Assembly: GCA_007693875.1 (NCBI GenBank) | Contig: RECT01000362.1 | Location: 1 to 5,600, forward strand | Source: Spirulina sp. DLM2.Bin59 | GTDB lineage: Bacteria > Cyanobacteriota > Cyanobacteriia > Cyanobacteriales > Spirulinaceae | DNA length: 5,600 nt | Direction of reading: 5' to 3' | Shown here: positions 5,545 through 5,600 of the stretch, in pieces | Layout: each line of letters opens with the position of its first letter | How positions within the stretch are numbered: position 1 is the first letter of the stretch | The notes under the pieces: model-generated | Seen by the model: only the letters and a program-made list of their open reading frames with translations | Databases searched by the model: none | What the model was told of the DNA's origin: nothing | Position numbers and translations under genes: made by a program

Positions 5545-5600
5545 GCCCCCCATCTTGCCCCCTATTTCATCCCCATCCTACGGATCAATCAATGTGCCAT
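5541..5600 (+). other. Pyrimidine-rich tail, no gene seen
   Basis: Runs of C (5546-5551, 5558-5562 and 5571-5574) alternate with short T-rich stretches, giving the minus strand three G-runs with loops of six and eight bases. TTCATCC at 5566-5572 is the same word as the complement of the heptamer repeated four times behind argC. The last 20 bases are ordinary sequence; the CAT at the very end, read as a minus-strand ATG, hits a stop after three codons. No coding start is visible before the window ends. Confidence 0.4.

Noticed and set aside
5278..5553. Minus-strand open frame overlapping the end of tmk
   Set aside because: It is antisense to tmk, composed of low-complexity Pro/Arg-rich sequence, and begins in the pyrimidine-rich tail without a ribosome binding site.

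Overview
The window looks like chromosomal DNA from a cyanobacterium. The strongest sign is the HIP1 octamer GCGATCGC, which I count 13 times in 5.6 kb, far above chance and characteristic of many cyanobacterial genomes. The gene content agrees: a CtaA-type copper ATPase and two protein families (a short FHA protein and a 110-residue conserved protein) that I associate with cyanobacteria. I cannot name the genus.

Layout. Positions 1-108 hold a G-rich, low-complexity 7-bp repeat region directly behind the end of argC. argC (108-1163, minus strand) encodes an arginine-pathway reductase. A 159-bp divergent spacer (1164-1322) separates it from ctaA (1323-3680, plus), a complete P1B-1 copper-transporting ATPase. 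After a 115-bp spacer comes a short FHA-domain gene (3796-4302, plus). It converges with an uncharacterised 110-residue gene (4305-4637, minus), with only 2 bp between their stop codons. A 246-bp AT-richer divergent spacer (4638-4883) follows, holding two small inverted repeats. Then comes tmk (4884-5504, plus), thymidylate kinase. Directly behind its stop is a perfect 20-bp palindrome followed by a pyrimidine-rich tail with a duplicated 12-mer, running to the window end.

How the genes work together. This is mostly a set of independent housekeeping functions: arginine synthesis (ArgC), copper supply (CtaA, in cyanobacteria serving plastocyanin and cytochrome oxidase) and dTTP synthesis (Tmk). 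Gene orientations alternate and spacers are substantial, so there is no obvious multi-gene operon. The FHA protein is a phosphothreonine-binding module with no enzymatic domain; its partner kinase is not in the window. I see no mobile element, CRISPR array, tRNA or rRNA, and no convincing new multi-gene system. The more unusual points are the paired 7-bp arrays after argC, the palindrome with alternative pairing after tmk, a possible self-ligand (T-L-I-D) in the FHA tail, and non-standard residues around the ArgC catalytic cysteine.
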